In this document: positions 53,701 to 64,000 of the stretch, in pieces
How the letters are laid out: each line of letters opens with the position of its first letter
Position numbering within the stretch: the stretch's first letter is position 1
Assembly: GCA_038501785.1 (NCBI GenBank)
Contig: JBAMJR010000025.1
Coordinates: 7,772,001 to 7,836,000 of the forward strand
DNA: 64,000 nt
Direction of reading: 5' to 3'
Source of the DNA: Myoxocephalus aenaeus
Lineage: Eukaryota > Chordata > Actinopteri > Perciformes > Cottidae
Notes under the pieces: model-generated
What the model saw: the letters and a program-made list of their open reading frames with translations, nothing else
Told to the model about the DNA's origin: nothing
Databases searched by the model: none
Made by a program: the position numbers and the translations under genes

Positions 53701-55778
53701 ACGCGGACATCCATCCTGCTGCGGCTTCGTTGGGAAATCAATAACTCTTGGTTGAGAGTTACACCTACATCGCGACCACGCTCCCCCACACAGGCAGCTA
53801 CGCGGTGAGACGGCTTCAGTGAGCGAGCGGAGCCGTCAGCGTGTCGGGCAAAGGGGGGGGGGTGGGGGGGTGTCACGCTCCACCCCTGCAGTTTGGGATC
53901 AGAGCCCGTGGCCCTTTCGCCACACTCCTCACAGCTGGCTGAGTGACACCAGCACCGAGGTGATCAACACAAAAGGAGACGCACGGCGGCATCGAATATC
54001 AGAAGAACAAAATAAATAAATAAATAAAAGTACACTATCAAGCATCGACTGCACAAAAAGGACCTTAGCAGCCAGGGGAGCTGAACGATGGAGAGAGGGA
54101 ACAGTATCTGTGATAAACTCACCGATATACTAACATCACCTCATCAAACACGGTGTAAAGTCAAATGCTTTTAAACAGTTAGAACTGATAACCAAGCGGT
54201 GTGTTCACTAGAGATGTGGTCTAGTGTTGGCATGTGCATCATCTGGAAGCCTGAGAAAACCACAAATGTAAAAAACAGACACTAGACAGGAGAGGGTAGA
54301 TGGGTTTGAAGGAGCATGGGAGCAAAATACCAGCAAACCACCGTCGATGGCGAAAAAGAGAGGAAATCACCCAGGGATGACGAGGAAAGGAAAGATCGGG
54401 CATGAAACTAAACCTCCCGGAGGAGCTGCTGAAGAGCGAGTGCGGGGAGAAGAAAATGAACCGATATGTCAGTCGGGACGCGGTAACAAGGAGGTTCAGG
54501 GGTCCCTACCCTGCGCTCAAAGTGCGGAAAACCACAAAAGCCAGATCGGGATTTCTCACAGCTTGCGTCAGACAGGGACAAGCGCAGATACTTCAAATGA
54601 TATTGTGTTGAGTTTAACTGCGGCCACTCGAGCCCAAAAAAAAATGTACCGAGGGGCCCTTGGGTTAAAACCTTGTATTGTGTCAGACCCAAGTGCTCAT
54701 AGCTGCATGTACATGCCTGTGTGACTGGCCGACGGTGAGTCACAGCGCAAGCACGCTTCCAGTTACTTTCCCCAGATTCCCCGAGCCTGTGTCACATACA
54801 CAGAGTCTCTGTCTCCCGCCCGGCCCACCGTTTCTCCCAGATACTCAGTGAAACTTGCTCCGGTACAAAACTCTTTCCTGTCAGTCAAATCCCTCCTCCT
54901 CCTCCTCCTCCTCCTCCTCGTGCCTCGGTCTGTCTCTCCGGCGCTCTCTTTGTTGCCGTGTGTTCCCAGCTCCGGGGCTGCAATGTGCGGGTCTTGGTGG
55001 TCCGGTGTGGAATGTGGTGAGAGGGGGGTGGGCAGGCCGTCCTAAAAAAGGGGGTGCTCAATTGTTCCCACACACAGCATCCACCCCCCACTGATCTGTC
55101 GCTCACTTGGCCATTATAGGGGTGGGGGCAAAGCAAAAGGATGCAGAGAGATGGAATTACAGACTCAGTCGACACATGCACACACCGCTATTGAATAAAC
55201 GCTACACTTGGAGCATATTAAATGAGTTTGGGGGGGGGAACCAAAAATTCCACATTCCTACATGTTACAGAAGAGCAGCAGAACGGGTGGAGGGTGACAA
55301 AATCATCCATGCAACAGCCAAACAAGGTTGTTTTAGTACCATTCTTGAAATATTTTTTTTCTCAAAGGAACGCGGTGATAAGGTTGATTCGTTAGGGAGC
55401 GGCAGCAGAAAGAGCGTAGCAGAAAGGGACACAGAGAGAGAGACCCTGATCTCAGAGCTGCTGCACCGCGATCGCAGGAAGTTGATAAGAGCGGCGAGAT
55501 ACCGCAGAGCTGGCAGGCATGTGTAGCTGCCTGCCGTCCCTCCTCTGGACGCTGCAAGTCACAGCCAGGCTCCCCCCGGGTGCACAAGACCTCAAACCTC
55601 ATGATACCTAAACTCAATTATCCCGAAGGCTCGCCAAACAGTTAGGGAAGGGACGACCCGTGAGCAACAGGAACCATCACATTATCACCGCTTTTATCAC
55701 TACCAGGGGCTGACGATGTCGACCAGCCTTCCGGCTTCCTGAAACACTAGAAATGTGGCAACATCAATCAGAATAATA

Positions 55779-55837
<59 letters not shown>

Positions 55838-56148
55838 GAGCACCGCGGCCCAGGAGCCATTACGTTCTCTTGTAAACCTGATGCAGGCGAAACCAAAGCG
55901 GAAGTCAGCAATGAAGGCTGAGCTGAATGTGATTTGCCATTTTAGATTTGACAAATAATATTGCCATGTGAAACTACAGAAAAACTTGCATTTTTACACC
56001 TGTGGCATACATGGCGAGTGAGAGGAAGCGCTTCAGCGGTTTGAAAGTCAGAAGATATAACAGGTCTATGCCTTCGCTCAGGAATGTTATCAGCGATTAC
56101 TGGGCATGCTTTGGCTTTAATACAGGGTGTTTTTTTATTATTATCTCA

Positions 56149-56187
<39 letters not shown>

Positions 56188-59100
56188 ATGCACGCACGCA
56201 CTTTATTTTCTCCTTGAATCAATCATTGATAATAATGTTTGTGCAGCTTAGGTCCCTTTGGAACAAAGGATGTTGTGCTAAGACAAACTACATTTTGACT
56301 CAAATGAACCACGCGGTAATCGTTATGACCCGATTTGACTTTGTTATAAAGTAACACTTTCACTGCTGACCACGCAACACTGATGCATTTGCTCCTCCTG
56401 TAACGGTTTGAAACGACATCTCATCTCATGTGCAGTGTGGCTGCACCGACAGTATTTCCTTATTACCATCATGAAGCATGTGGAAATCCACTGTCGGTTG
56501 CGGACCACGCCTGTGGGTGGAACTAAGACGGTTTCTTCAATGACACACCTGAATCTTTTTGATCCCGCTGCATCTGGCAAGAAACGAGTTAGGGCTCGAA
56601 ACATCTTTCATGTACTAATTGAGAAAGAAGAAAAGAAGCGTTCTACAGATTTGGGGATTTTAAAGTCAAAAAGAGTTGCGTTACGCACATTTTTAGAGTC
56701 TTTAAAAAAAACATTAAACTATTTTTGTCAACTTCTTAAATGACTTCACACATTGAACACCTTCTTATACTTCTTTGGCCACTTGCCACATAAAATGCCT
56801 CTTACTTATCGCCTGTTTACAGAGATGGATCTCGACATCTTGACTAGATGTGACTTCACACGGGCCCTCAGTATCACTGTGGTTCTCCAGGAAAACATCA
56901 CTTTACTTGACTGTTAAAGCGTCATTCAATATCAGCGACCACATAAACGACCTTCTGTCTGCATCTTGGTGGCTGTTTTGTAGTGCAGCTAACAAACAGA
57001 CGGGTTTTTTGGACTCTTGACCTCGCAGACTGCAATGACAGGAGTGTTTAAAACATAGTGTAAACAATTACAAACACAATGCACTAATTATAAAACTGTA
57101 CAATTGGGTTCCTCTAAGCTGCTTTGCGTGTTTTTATTTCCCATATGGGAAAAACAACAACTATTGCAGAGACAGTTATTCTGTAATTTTCTAGAACCAA
57201 TTTTTTAAATGAGAGGAAATTAAACCTAATCACTAAGCGCAGCGCCGGAGTGATCCTTAATGATAAGACTTGCAAAGTGTTTCACATAAAACAAAGAAGG
57301 CAGTTGGTGTTTTATGGGTTGACCTTGAGAGCCGAGTTAGACACTTGGCTGGTAGTTATTAGTTAATTATTACAGGCGTTAAAATACCAAGCCACAGTTG
57401 AACGGAGCAGAGCCACTCAAATATTGGTCTTTGAGCTATAAAAGCTCCTGCAGACTGAGCGCGGCCCCAGTTCCCCGCTCTTATCTTATCTGCCGAATGT
57501 CGCTGCAATAACACAACCTGTTATTTCCCCAAGAAATGTTACGATGCCAGGCGCACAGCCGCAGGCGGAGGAGCGGAGGGAGCAATGCGAGGGCCGCGGA
57601 ACGCTTCGAGCTTTCCGAGAGGCCGACGCACTGAGGTCATGCACGCTTTGAGTTTCAGTCATAGTGCGCTGAACTGATTACGAGTCGGGGGGACGCTCCT
57701 CGCGCGGGCGGGTAAACCGACCCCTCTTCTCTTTGATCCCCACCATTGTTCCATACCTGAAGCATGACATCAGGCCCGACTTCCAGAGTAAACCAAAACA
57801 CATTTTGCTTGAAGAAAGAATAAAAAAAGAAAAGCTGGAAGCGCGGCATCCAGCCCCTGCAATGAGTCGCCCCCGACACCGATCTGGTCAGTGTTAACTG
57901 CTCTGTATTCGGGGTGAGCTGGTCTAGACACCTTTAAGCATTTATCACAGTATCAAATATAACTGTTAGAGAAAATAATCACAAGCTACTATTAGCAGAT
58001 AACTTCAGAGCGTAAAATAATATAGTTTATATTCTGTATGATTGCCGACATTATTTATGTGTCATCATTAGTACGGCGAGCTTCATTTATTACCATTTAG
58101 GTGAGGTATTCAACCACATGGCCCAAACAAATCATCATGGAGCAGACAAGAAACTCGGGGAATGAGGTCTTGAACTGCTTCCACGTGAGTGGTAAAAGAT
58201 TGATACCATGGGATCGTCGAGGAATTCCGCCAACTGGGCCTGCCGTTCCTCTGTATCACTCAATTTAGTCGATGCCAAAGCAATCAGGGTTTCCATTTTA
58301 GTTTTTACTGCCTTCAAAATCTTTATTGAATCTCAAGTCTGGCTTTAGCCGGGCCCTTCGGTAATGTGAATGGTAACAAACATTCTGATCTTCGCGCTGC
58401 CAACAATAACACAAGATGTCTGTGGTTGTGGCAGGCGGGTCTTGAACCCCATGCCTTCAATGAGACTCGTGTTCCATCGGTCTGATTTATGGTGCGCGCA
58501 TCAAAAGGAGGTAAACACTTCAAAAAGTTGCTCTGTGACAACTGGCAAAGATACTGTGCAATTTCCAAAGTATGTCTTCTCGGCAACAGAAGTCTGCACA
58601 GTTATGGTTCACGTCAACAAGGCCCATTATTTTTGGTGGAAATGTTCATATCACAACCACGAGCCTCATGTGGAACAACTGTATTTCACTGCATCACATA
58701 TTCTGTATTTCAACTTCTGCAGATGTTAGAAGTGAAACAGACTTTTCCGATCTTTGATTATTAACTGCTGAAGCAAAAAAAAATGTACAGGAAATTAATG
58801 TTCTGCAACCTCACTTCCAGGTCAATTTAAACACAGACTGTGTTTTGATACGAGGGGAATCCATGTTTGGAGTTTGACCCATTACAAAGTAGAAGTGATG
58901 CTCTGGCAAACAACTGAAGTTCAATCAGACTGCACATCTGGAGCCATTTCTCCCCGACAAAGTGAAACATTTTGAGAGCGTGGGGCTTCTGTATGTGCGT
59001 TTTCGGCTTTCTGGAGACCCTCAGCTCTCTTTAATGACAGTAGACCATGTTGCTTTCTATGGATCAATTATCTCAGTCTCTCCCAATGACAAAGACCTGC

Positions 59101-61171
59101 TCATTGAGGTCGGCCCTGCTTAAGGCCCAGACATACACCAGGAATCTATTGTAAAAGGAAAAAGGCACGTGCGTGTGTGTGTCGCACACAAACACACACA
59201 ATAAAACTGCCTTCATTCAGATCCGTCTTTCAAAACCCAGAGATGCAAGACAATTAAGTCCGACCAATGCAGACATGTTGGGCTACTCTCAATGACATTT
59301 AGCATCACAAAGACATACAGACGGAAAACAAAAGGTCCTATAGACTTGTGTGAAATGCAGGGGAAAAAATAAGTCTTGAGCTCCTTTGACAGTTACGTCC
59401 GACTTAAATTCTAATAAGCCGTTGTCAACAGCCAAAAAAGACAGTGTGAACATCCTCTTAGTATGCAAAGTAAACTAATAAAGGGCACTGGCACAATAAA
59501 ACACATACAAAGCAGTCACCCTTGTCAAGACGGAGTAGCGCTGTGAACAAATTGCCAAAAGCTGACAAATAGAAGGTGGGGAAGTCTGAGGAGAAAAAGT
59601 GAAAACGCTAATTATTAAGTTCACTGAGATAAACTAAAAATGTAAAAAGGTGGAAAACATGACAGCGTGGATGACCTACTTCTGTAATTTTAAACAAGGA
59701 CATCAAGATGAAGCCACCGCAAAAACTGGTGACCAAACCGGACTGAAATCAAGGGTTTGGATATATGCGCGCATATTCATTTTACCCACCGTATAAATGA
59801 AAAGGGAAATGAGAGAAGGGAGGGATTTAAAGTATGCAGGGCACAGTGGAATTCCAACCCAACCCCCTTCCCTCGGCTCCCCTTCAGGCCGTCACTGTGA
59901 AAGACCCCCCCCCCCCCCCCTACGTAGGTTTCCATCACTTGGGTTTAACTCGTGATTAGCTAAATTGATTTGCCTTCTCACCTCCGTCTGACTATAGCAA
60001 CACAGCAGCTCCTATTTAATACCTAGAGGTCATCATTGGTGCATAACATCCTGTCCTGCAAACCAGACTAGAGGCAGATGGAGGAGTACAACATGTGCCT
60101 ACACAGAATACGTGAAAACCACAAAATCTACTAACCCAGAGAGAGAGACAGAGAGAGAGGGGGGTCCAAACTCCTTGCTCAAAAAAAGCACAGGACTTGT
60201 TTACTGAATCACTGCAGGCTGCCGGCACTTCCCAACCATAGGAGTCTCCGCTGAGGAAGCCTGGAAATAAACACAGGCCTGGCTTCTTTCACTGGGGAGC
60301 ACAGCCCGTGTGTTGATTATACCTCTTTATTGTTATGAATTACCTTCAAGTATTTCCTAAATGAGGGCTATATTTACACACTGGAGTGGTGAAGAGCTTT
60401 TCAGCCCAAAGAATGCATCCCACAAATGTTTCACTGCTTCTCCCCCACACACACAACTTCACAATGTACTGCAAGTTTTAACACATGAAAAAAAAAGAAG
60501 AGACGAGGCCCAATGCCTGCATGAATAACCATGTTTCCATATAGACTTTGACAGAAGCACAACATGTCCATGTACACAAGTGACAGTTTAACTGTTCTGT
60601 ACTTTCTAATGTCACGCACTACGTCGCTTTATTACATTTTAAGAAGATTTGGTTTACAAGAAAAAAAAAAACACATCTGGAAAACACTTCTTAAAAAAAA
60701 AAAAAAAAAAGAGTTATGACATTGGACAGCCAACTGTCTCCTCTGTATTTATAAGCTGATAACAATGGCAATGCAACAGTGAATGCATTTCCCTGACCTT
60801 TACCCCGAGCCCACATTATGCTAACGTTGCTAGCTTAAAAAAAAGAAGTTCTCATTAGCCTAAGGACCACCGGGGGACTTCTCCACGACCCGCGGGGGGT
60901 CCCCGGCCCCCGCTTTGGCAACCACTGTTCTGGACTACAGTAGTTGAGGTTATAAGCAGGCCTAAAATCTAAAACATAATAAATATATGTATAAAACAAC
61001 AAAAGCCGTCCTACCGTTGACTCCTTTGTTGGGAACATCGTTGACGTTGAAGCCTTTGGAGCTGTACGCCGCGCGCACGTCGTTGCAGTTTGTCAACTTT
61101 TGCTCCGCAGTCATCGACCCGGACAACACGACCAGCGTGCAGACTACACACAGCACCGACAGCGTCTTCAT
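34516..61171 (-). CDS. gpc4: Glypican-4 (knypek orthologue), GPI-anchored heparan sulfate proteoglycan
   Basis: Nine coding exons join in frame to 561 aa (human GPC4: 556): 61015-61171, 42257-42415, 37058-37455, 36572-36737, 35603-35733, 35359-35505, 35142-35266, 34854-35026, 34516-34745. A signal peptide (MKTLSVLCVVCTLVVLSGSM) leads into the Cys-rich core: VCPQGFSCCTLEMEEKLSQQ, PFGDVPRKL, GCLANQADLDIEWNNFL. A furin-type RSKR lies near residue 352. Ser-Gly sites (ESSSGGEESGSGC, about 488-500) would carry heparan sulfate. A hydrophobic tail (about 544-561) is the GPI signal. KKFWSTLPETVC and GNGLANQ favour GPC4 over GPC6 or GPC1. It modulates Wnt/PCP, FGF and BMP signalling at the cell surface. 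Intron 1 is 18.6 kb. Confidence 0.93.
35108..35134. repeat. (GT)n tract abutting the gpc4 exon 7 donor
   Basis: In the gpc4 transcript this 27-bp tract is (CA)n beginning 8 nt downstream of the exon that ends at 35142. Confidence 0.9.
38783..38862. repeat. (CA)n microsatellite
   Basis: 80 bp of uninterrupted CA in gpc4 intron 2. Confidence 0.95.
39187..39224. repeat. (GGA)n repeat
   Basis: A purine-only trinucleotide tract in gpc4 intron 2. Confidence 0.85.
39616..39649. repeat. (GA)n microsatellite
   Basis: 34 bp of GA dinucleotide in gpc4 intron 2. Confidence 0.9.
42167..42248. repeat. (GT)n tract abutting the gpc4 exon 2 donor
   Basis: An 82-bp GT tract on the + strand reads (CA)n in the gpc4 transcript. 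It starts 8 nt after the exon 2/intron 2 boundary (exon ends at 42257). A short GCGCGC run precedes it at about 42158-42166. Confidence 0.95.
44712..44766. repeat. (CA)n microsatellite
   Basis: 55 bp of CA in gpc4 intron 1. Confidence 0.95.
47680..48117. mobile_element. MITE-like element, copy A
   Basis: The 438-bp unit begins CAGGGTTCATACAC and ends AACAACCCTG, giving inverted ends CAGGGTT/AACCCTG. Near both ends it carries repeated strings of the type TTTCCATGACTTT and CCAGGACTTTTCC. Almost the whole sequence recurs in opposite orientation at 62044-62424. It is non-coding, with AT-rich flanks, and I could not define a target duplication with confidence. Confidence 0.65.
54891..54919. repeat. 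(CCT)n repeat
   Basis: A trinucleotide tract in gpc4 intron 1. Confidence 0.9.
55783..55834. repeat. (AT)n microsatellite
   Basis: 52 bp of AT in gpc4 intron 1. Confidence 0.95.
56151..56187. repeat. Poly(C) run
   Basis: 37 uninterrupted C residues (poly(G) in the gpc4 transcript). It can form G-quadruplexes, and its length is prone to sequencing error. Confidence 0.9.
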
Positions 61172-61853
61172 GGCGAACCAGACGAGGATACCAGCACAGA
61201 AGAAAAAAGTAAAATAGATGTGTGTAAAACCGCTCAGGTGTGTGTGTGGAGCTAGGACAAAGTTTCAGCGACTCCCACGCCGAGTTTCCTCATGGAGCCG
61301 CGCGCGCTGCCTTCTTTCAGCTCAACAGACACTTCATTCACTCTTGAGGCCACTTCTGAAACTTCTTTTGAGGGAGGAAAAAACACACACACACACCGAA
61401 AATAACCGTAAAACGCTGTTCAACCGTCGTCCGTTTAAAAGCACGTAAATGTCGCGTTCCAGACTCAAGCGAGGACCCCAAAAAAAACACGAAAAAAAAA
61501 AGAAGTTAGTTTTAAAACATGGGGAAAGTTTAGTTTTTCTTTAACTGCACTTCTCGGCTTCGACGACAGTTTAAACCACGCAGAGGAGAGGACACGGGGG
61601 GGGGAAGTTGCTTCTTTTTCGGCTTCCTTTTCTTTTCTCGCTCTCTTTTCCCTAAAAACTTGAGGCCGTGGTTTTCCGCAGGACAGGACACTGGTCTGTG
61701 TGCTGGTCGGACTGGGATCCAGATGCGAGCGAGAGAAAACCCCTAGTGGACACCCAGGAGCGAGCGCAAGTTCCGGGGACAAAAGACCTGGAAACCGGGA
61801 ACACCAGGGGTGGAGCAGACCCCGGATCCCTCTGCACGAACTACACCAGTGGA

Positions 61854-61957
61854 AAATAAATAAATTACAATTTGTGGCACTTCTGCATTGGCTTGACTTT
61901 TCAGAAGTTGCCCGTACAAGCCAATGTAGAAGTGCCACACATTTGTATTTATTTATT
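61854..61957. repeat. Imperfect inverted repeat with miRNA-like core stem
   Basis: Arms 61854-61894 and 61918-61957 flank a 23-nt loop. The inner 22 bp (TGTGGCACTTCTGCATTGGC and its partner) pair with one mismatch. The outer part is AT-rich (ATAAATAAAT) and bulged. It could be a small MITE or a hairpin RNA precursor. Confidence 0.75.
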
Positions 61958-62043
61958 TTTTAAGTAGCCAGAGGTGACTCCTCTGGTTGGAAAAAAAAAA
62001 GAGGCTGGAGGTCTATGGGAAAAGGAGCTACTTCTACCTAGAT

Positions 62044-62424
62044 CAGGGTTCTTACGGTCATGGAAAACCTGGAAAAGTCCAAATAAAATCCCCAAAGTTT
62101 TGGAAAAGTCATGGAAATGTGTTATATTCATGTGTTCATGACGTTTTTTTACGCTGAGTTTGAAATAATTAGAAAGACGCTCAAAATATAAGCAGGCGTA
62201 CGCTCTGAGTATATCTATATAAATGTTTATTCTTTTAATCAAACTATTGTCTCATTCATTTGTCTCCTATAAGGTATACGGTATGCTTTGGAATTCTCAT
62301 TGTTAGTTTAAATACTACATTTTCTCACCTTTTTATGTTTACACCGAGATTTCATAAAATGTTTAGTCATGGAAATTTGGTGAAAAGTCATGGAAATCCA
62401 TTGGTCAAAATGTGTATGAACCCT
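62044..62424. mobile_element. MITE-like element, copy B (inverted relative to copy A)
   Basis: It begins CAGGGTTCTTACGGTCATGG and ends AATGTGTATGAACCCT. Its reverse complement matches copy A at 47680-48117 over nearly the full length, including the TTAAATACTACATTTTCT-type core, with small indels. It lies upstream of the gpc4 promoter. Confidence 0.65.
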
Positions 62425-64000
62425 AGATGTACTACCTCATCATTGAGAACATGAGTTTATGGCTCATTAGAAGTCCTCTTCAATACAGCATGATGTCCAT
62501 TTATTTTATGGTCACATTTAGAGTGAAATAGACTATATAGACGTTCCTATATACAGTCTATGGTGGAAACCCTTCTTGAAAATCCGGACTGGAGCTGAAG
62601 GCGGAGCTGCTCCGCTGTGGCAGAACATGAGGACTTATTATCGGCCCACATGACATGAAGGAAAGGAAACAACCAGATCACCAAAAGTTCTCAAAATCAC
62701 AAATCTCTTTCATTGCGGAGCCCCTTTTGACCTGTGTTTGAGAGGGCTTTTCTTATCAGTTTTCACTGTCAGACTGGAGATAACCTCAGAGATAACAACT
62801 CTTTGAACTAAAGGTCTGTCCTAACGTAGAATAAGTGAAATAATGAGGGAAGAAGATAAAGGGCTTACCTACTGGAAACACCCCCAAGGACCAGTAGGGC
62901 TCCAAAACGTTGAAAACCACTCGATGATGAAGTCATTATGCTGCAGCTTTGTTTCATTTGCTCTGTAAACTCTTAAAGTCTTTGCTGCATGGCAGGGAGG
63001 ACACATTTCCCCCCAAATGTGTTATTTCTGTTCGGCCTTTCTAATCTAATACGTCTTAGTTTGTTTAAAACCGTTGGATTAAAACCCGGCTTGTGGCACC
63101 GTGACCATGCACTCAAAATTACAGGCCTGTTCCTTACACAAACACGGGTCAGGCTGCTCACAACGGGGCGGTTGTGTCTCTCGTGTGCAGCTGCCCTTCA
63201 TATAGTGTTATAAACTAGAGTAAACAGTCAGCTGCAGCACGGCGGAGATGTCAGAGATGACAAAAGGTTATTTTAAAAGTGATCGAACAGGAAGATCGCT
63301 GGGAATAACGAGACAATTTGCTTTGTTTTGACGCACGGACCCTCCGAGCGTCCCACTGTTGAGGTGAAATAAATCACTCAAAGCGTCAGTTGAACTTCTT
63401 GTTGTTTGCGTTGAAGCCTCAGCATAACACTGAGGTCAAGGGGAAACTTTAGCCAATCCCTTCATCCCTAAACAGTTTCAGGCTCAACAGGTTCAACCTA
63501 GATGTGTCTGATATGGACGAGCATGAAATGTTTCATCTCAAACTTTTTCAAAGTGCCATCTGTTCGACAGATACTCAGAATCCCCCCACATCCTGGTCCG
63601 TCCTCGACTTGCCAAGAATATCTCCTGTGTCCTTCCCTCATATTTATATCATATTGTTGCACCTCTGTTTTCTTTCGCCTCCTCTCAGAAGCAGTGTGTT
63701 GGATCTGCTGTCGTGACCTTTGGCCCTCCCTTGTAATTTGTTTCTTCTTGTGACACTGGAAAATATGCAACTGAAGGTAAATTTCCCCTGATAAGACAGT
63801 TCCCAAAAAGTTAACTGTCTACCTTTAAATCCCCCCCGAGAGTTTTCCTCTCTTTACGATCCTCATTATAAATCATAAAATGAAGTCTAGACATTTTTTT
63901 TTTTTTACAAAAATGAAATATTGGATATAGAATTCAATCAAGTGCACACATTCTGAACTCAGCCTTGTACACAAATAAGTCGTAATCAGACTTCTTACCC

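Larger units (their letters stand above)
42416..61014. other. gpc4 intron 1 (18.6 kb)
   Basis: No coding exon or transposase is recognisable. Contents are a CA tract (44712-44766), a CCT tract (54891-54919), an AT tract (55783-55834), a poly(C) run (56151-56187), a MITE copy (47680-48117) and a hAT-like scrap near 60850-60935. Much of the rest looks like single-copy sequence and could hold enhancers, but sequence alone does not show this. Many short open frames here are chance. Confidence 0.75.
61172..64000. other. gpc4 upstream region, no further gene seen
   Basis: This covers the gpc4 5' leader and promoter, a hairpin-forming inverted repeat (61854-61957) and MITE copy B (62044-62424). From 62430 to 64000 I find no exon chain on either strand. 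Confidence 0.6.

Noticed and set aside
62044..62454. 64-codon frame resembling part of a 196-codon frame at 47564-48154
   Set aside because: The similarity comes from two inverted copies of the same non-coding MITE, not from a gene family.
42416..64000. miR-17/106-type microRNA cluster, known near some glypican genes
   Set aside because: I saw none of the expected mature sequences or seed strings in intron 1 or upstream of gpc4.

Overview
The window looks like nuclear DNA of a ray-finned (teleost) fish. Genes are intron-rich with GT/AG splice sites. CA/GT microsatellites are long and frequent. The dispersed repeats are typical of fish: hAT-type MITEs, LINE 3' tails built on (TCAGAA)n, and a tRNA-like SINE-type repeat. 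There is no bacterial or viral gene organisation. Three genes can be rebuilt by hand with a continuous reading frame across every splice junction, and a fourth enters as its last coding exon only.

Layout: (1) 619-875 (+), last coding exon of an unrecognised gene, preceded by two back-to-back palindromes. (2) 876-7.7 kb, intergenic, AT-rich, with a probable solo LTR (1989-2372, 5-bp target duplication), an old dispersed repeat, several short perfect fold-back palindromes and a decayed coding-like stretch. (3) 7889-9092 (+), a two-exon DDIT4/REDD1-family stress gene with a TATA box, an ATF4/C/EBP-like composite site and a hAT-like MITE in its intron. (4) 11111-27567 (-), brd8, a subunit of the NuA4/TIP60 chromatin complex: 19 coding exons, 777 aa, one bromodomain. 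Its putative poly(A) signal (9533) lies about 140 bp from that of the DDIT4-like gene, so the two genes converge tail to tail. (5) 27682-29234, an apparently complete transposon-like unit with near-matching ends and a 6-bp target duplication. It carries a broken superfamily-2 (RecQ-like) helicase fragment and sits 115 bp upstream of the brd8 start codon. A decayed minus-strand LINE follows at 29.4-30.3 kb. (6) 34516-61171 (-), gpc4: 9 coding exons, 561 aa, a GPI-anchored heparan sulfate proteoglycan with an 18.6-kb first intron and a probable 3'UTR reaching about 31.65 kb. (7) 61.2-64 kb, gpc4 upstream region with a miRNA-like hairpin and a MITE copy inverted relative to one in gpc4 intron 1.

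The genes do not form a pathway: DDIT4-like restrains mTORC1 under stress, brd8 reads acetylated chromatin, and gpc4 modulates Wnt/FGF/BMP signalling at the cell surface. No unmistakably new biological system is visible. The most unusual signals are the helicase-bearing element at the brd8 promoter, a series of near-perfect short-spacer palindromes, CA/TG repeats abutting splice sites of brd8 and gpc4, and a weak-context upstream ORF overlapping the DDIT4-like start codon.
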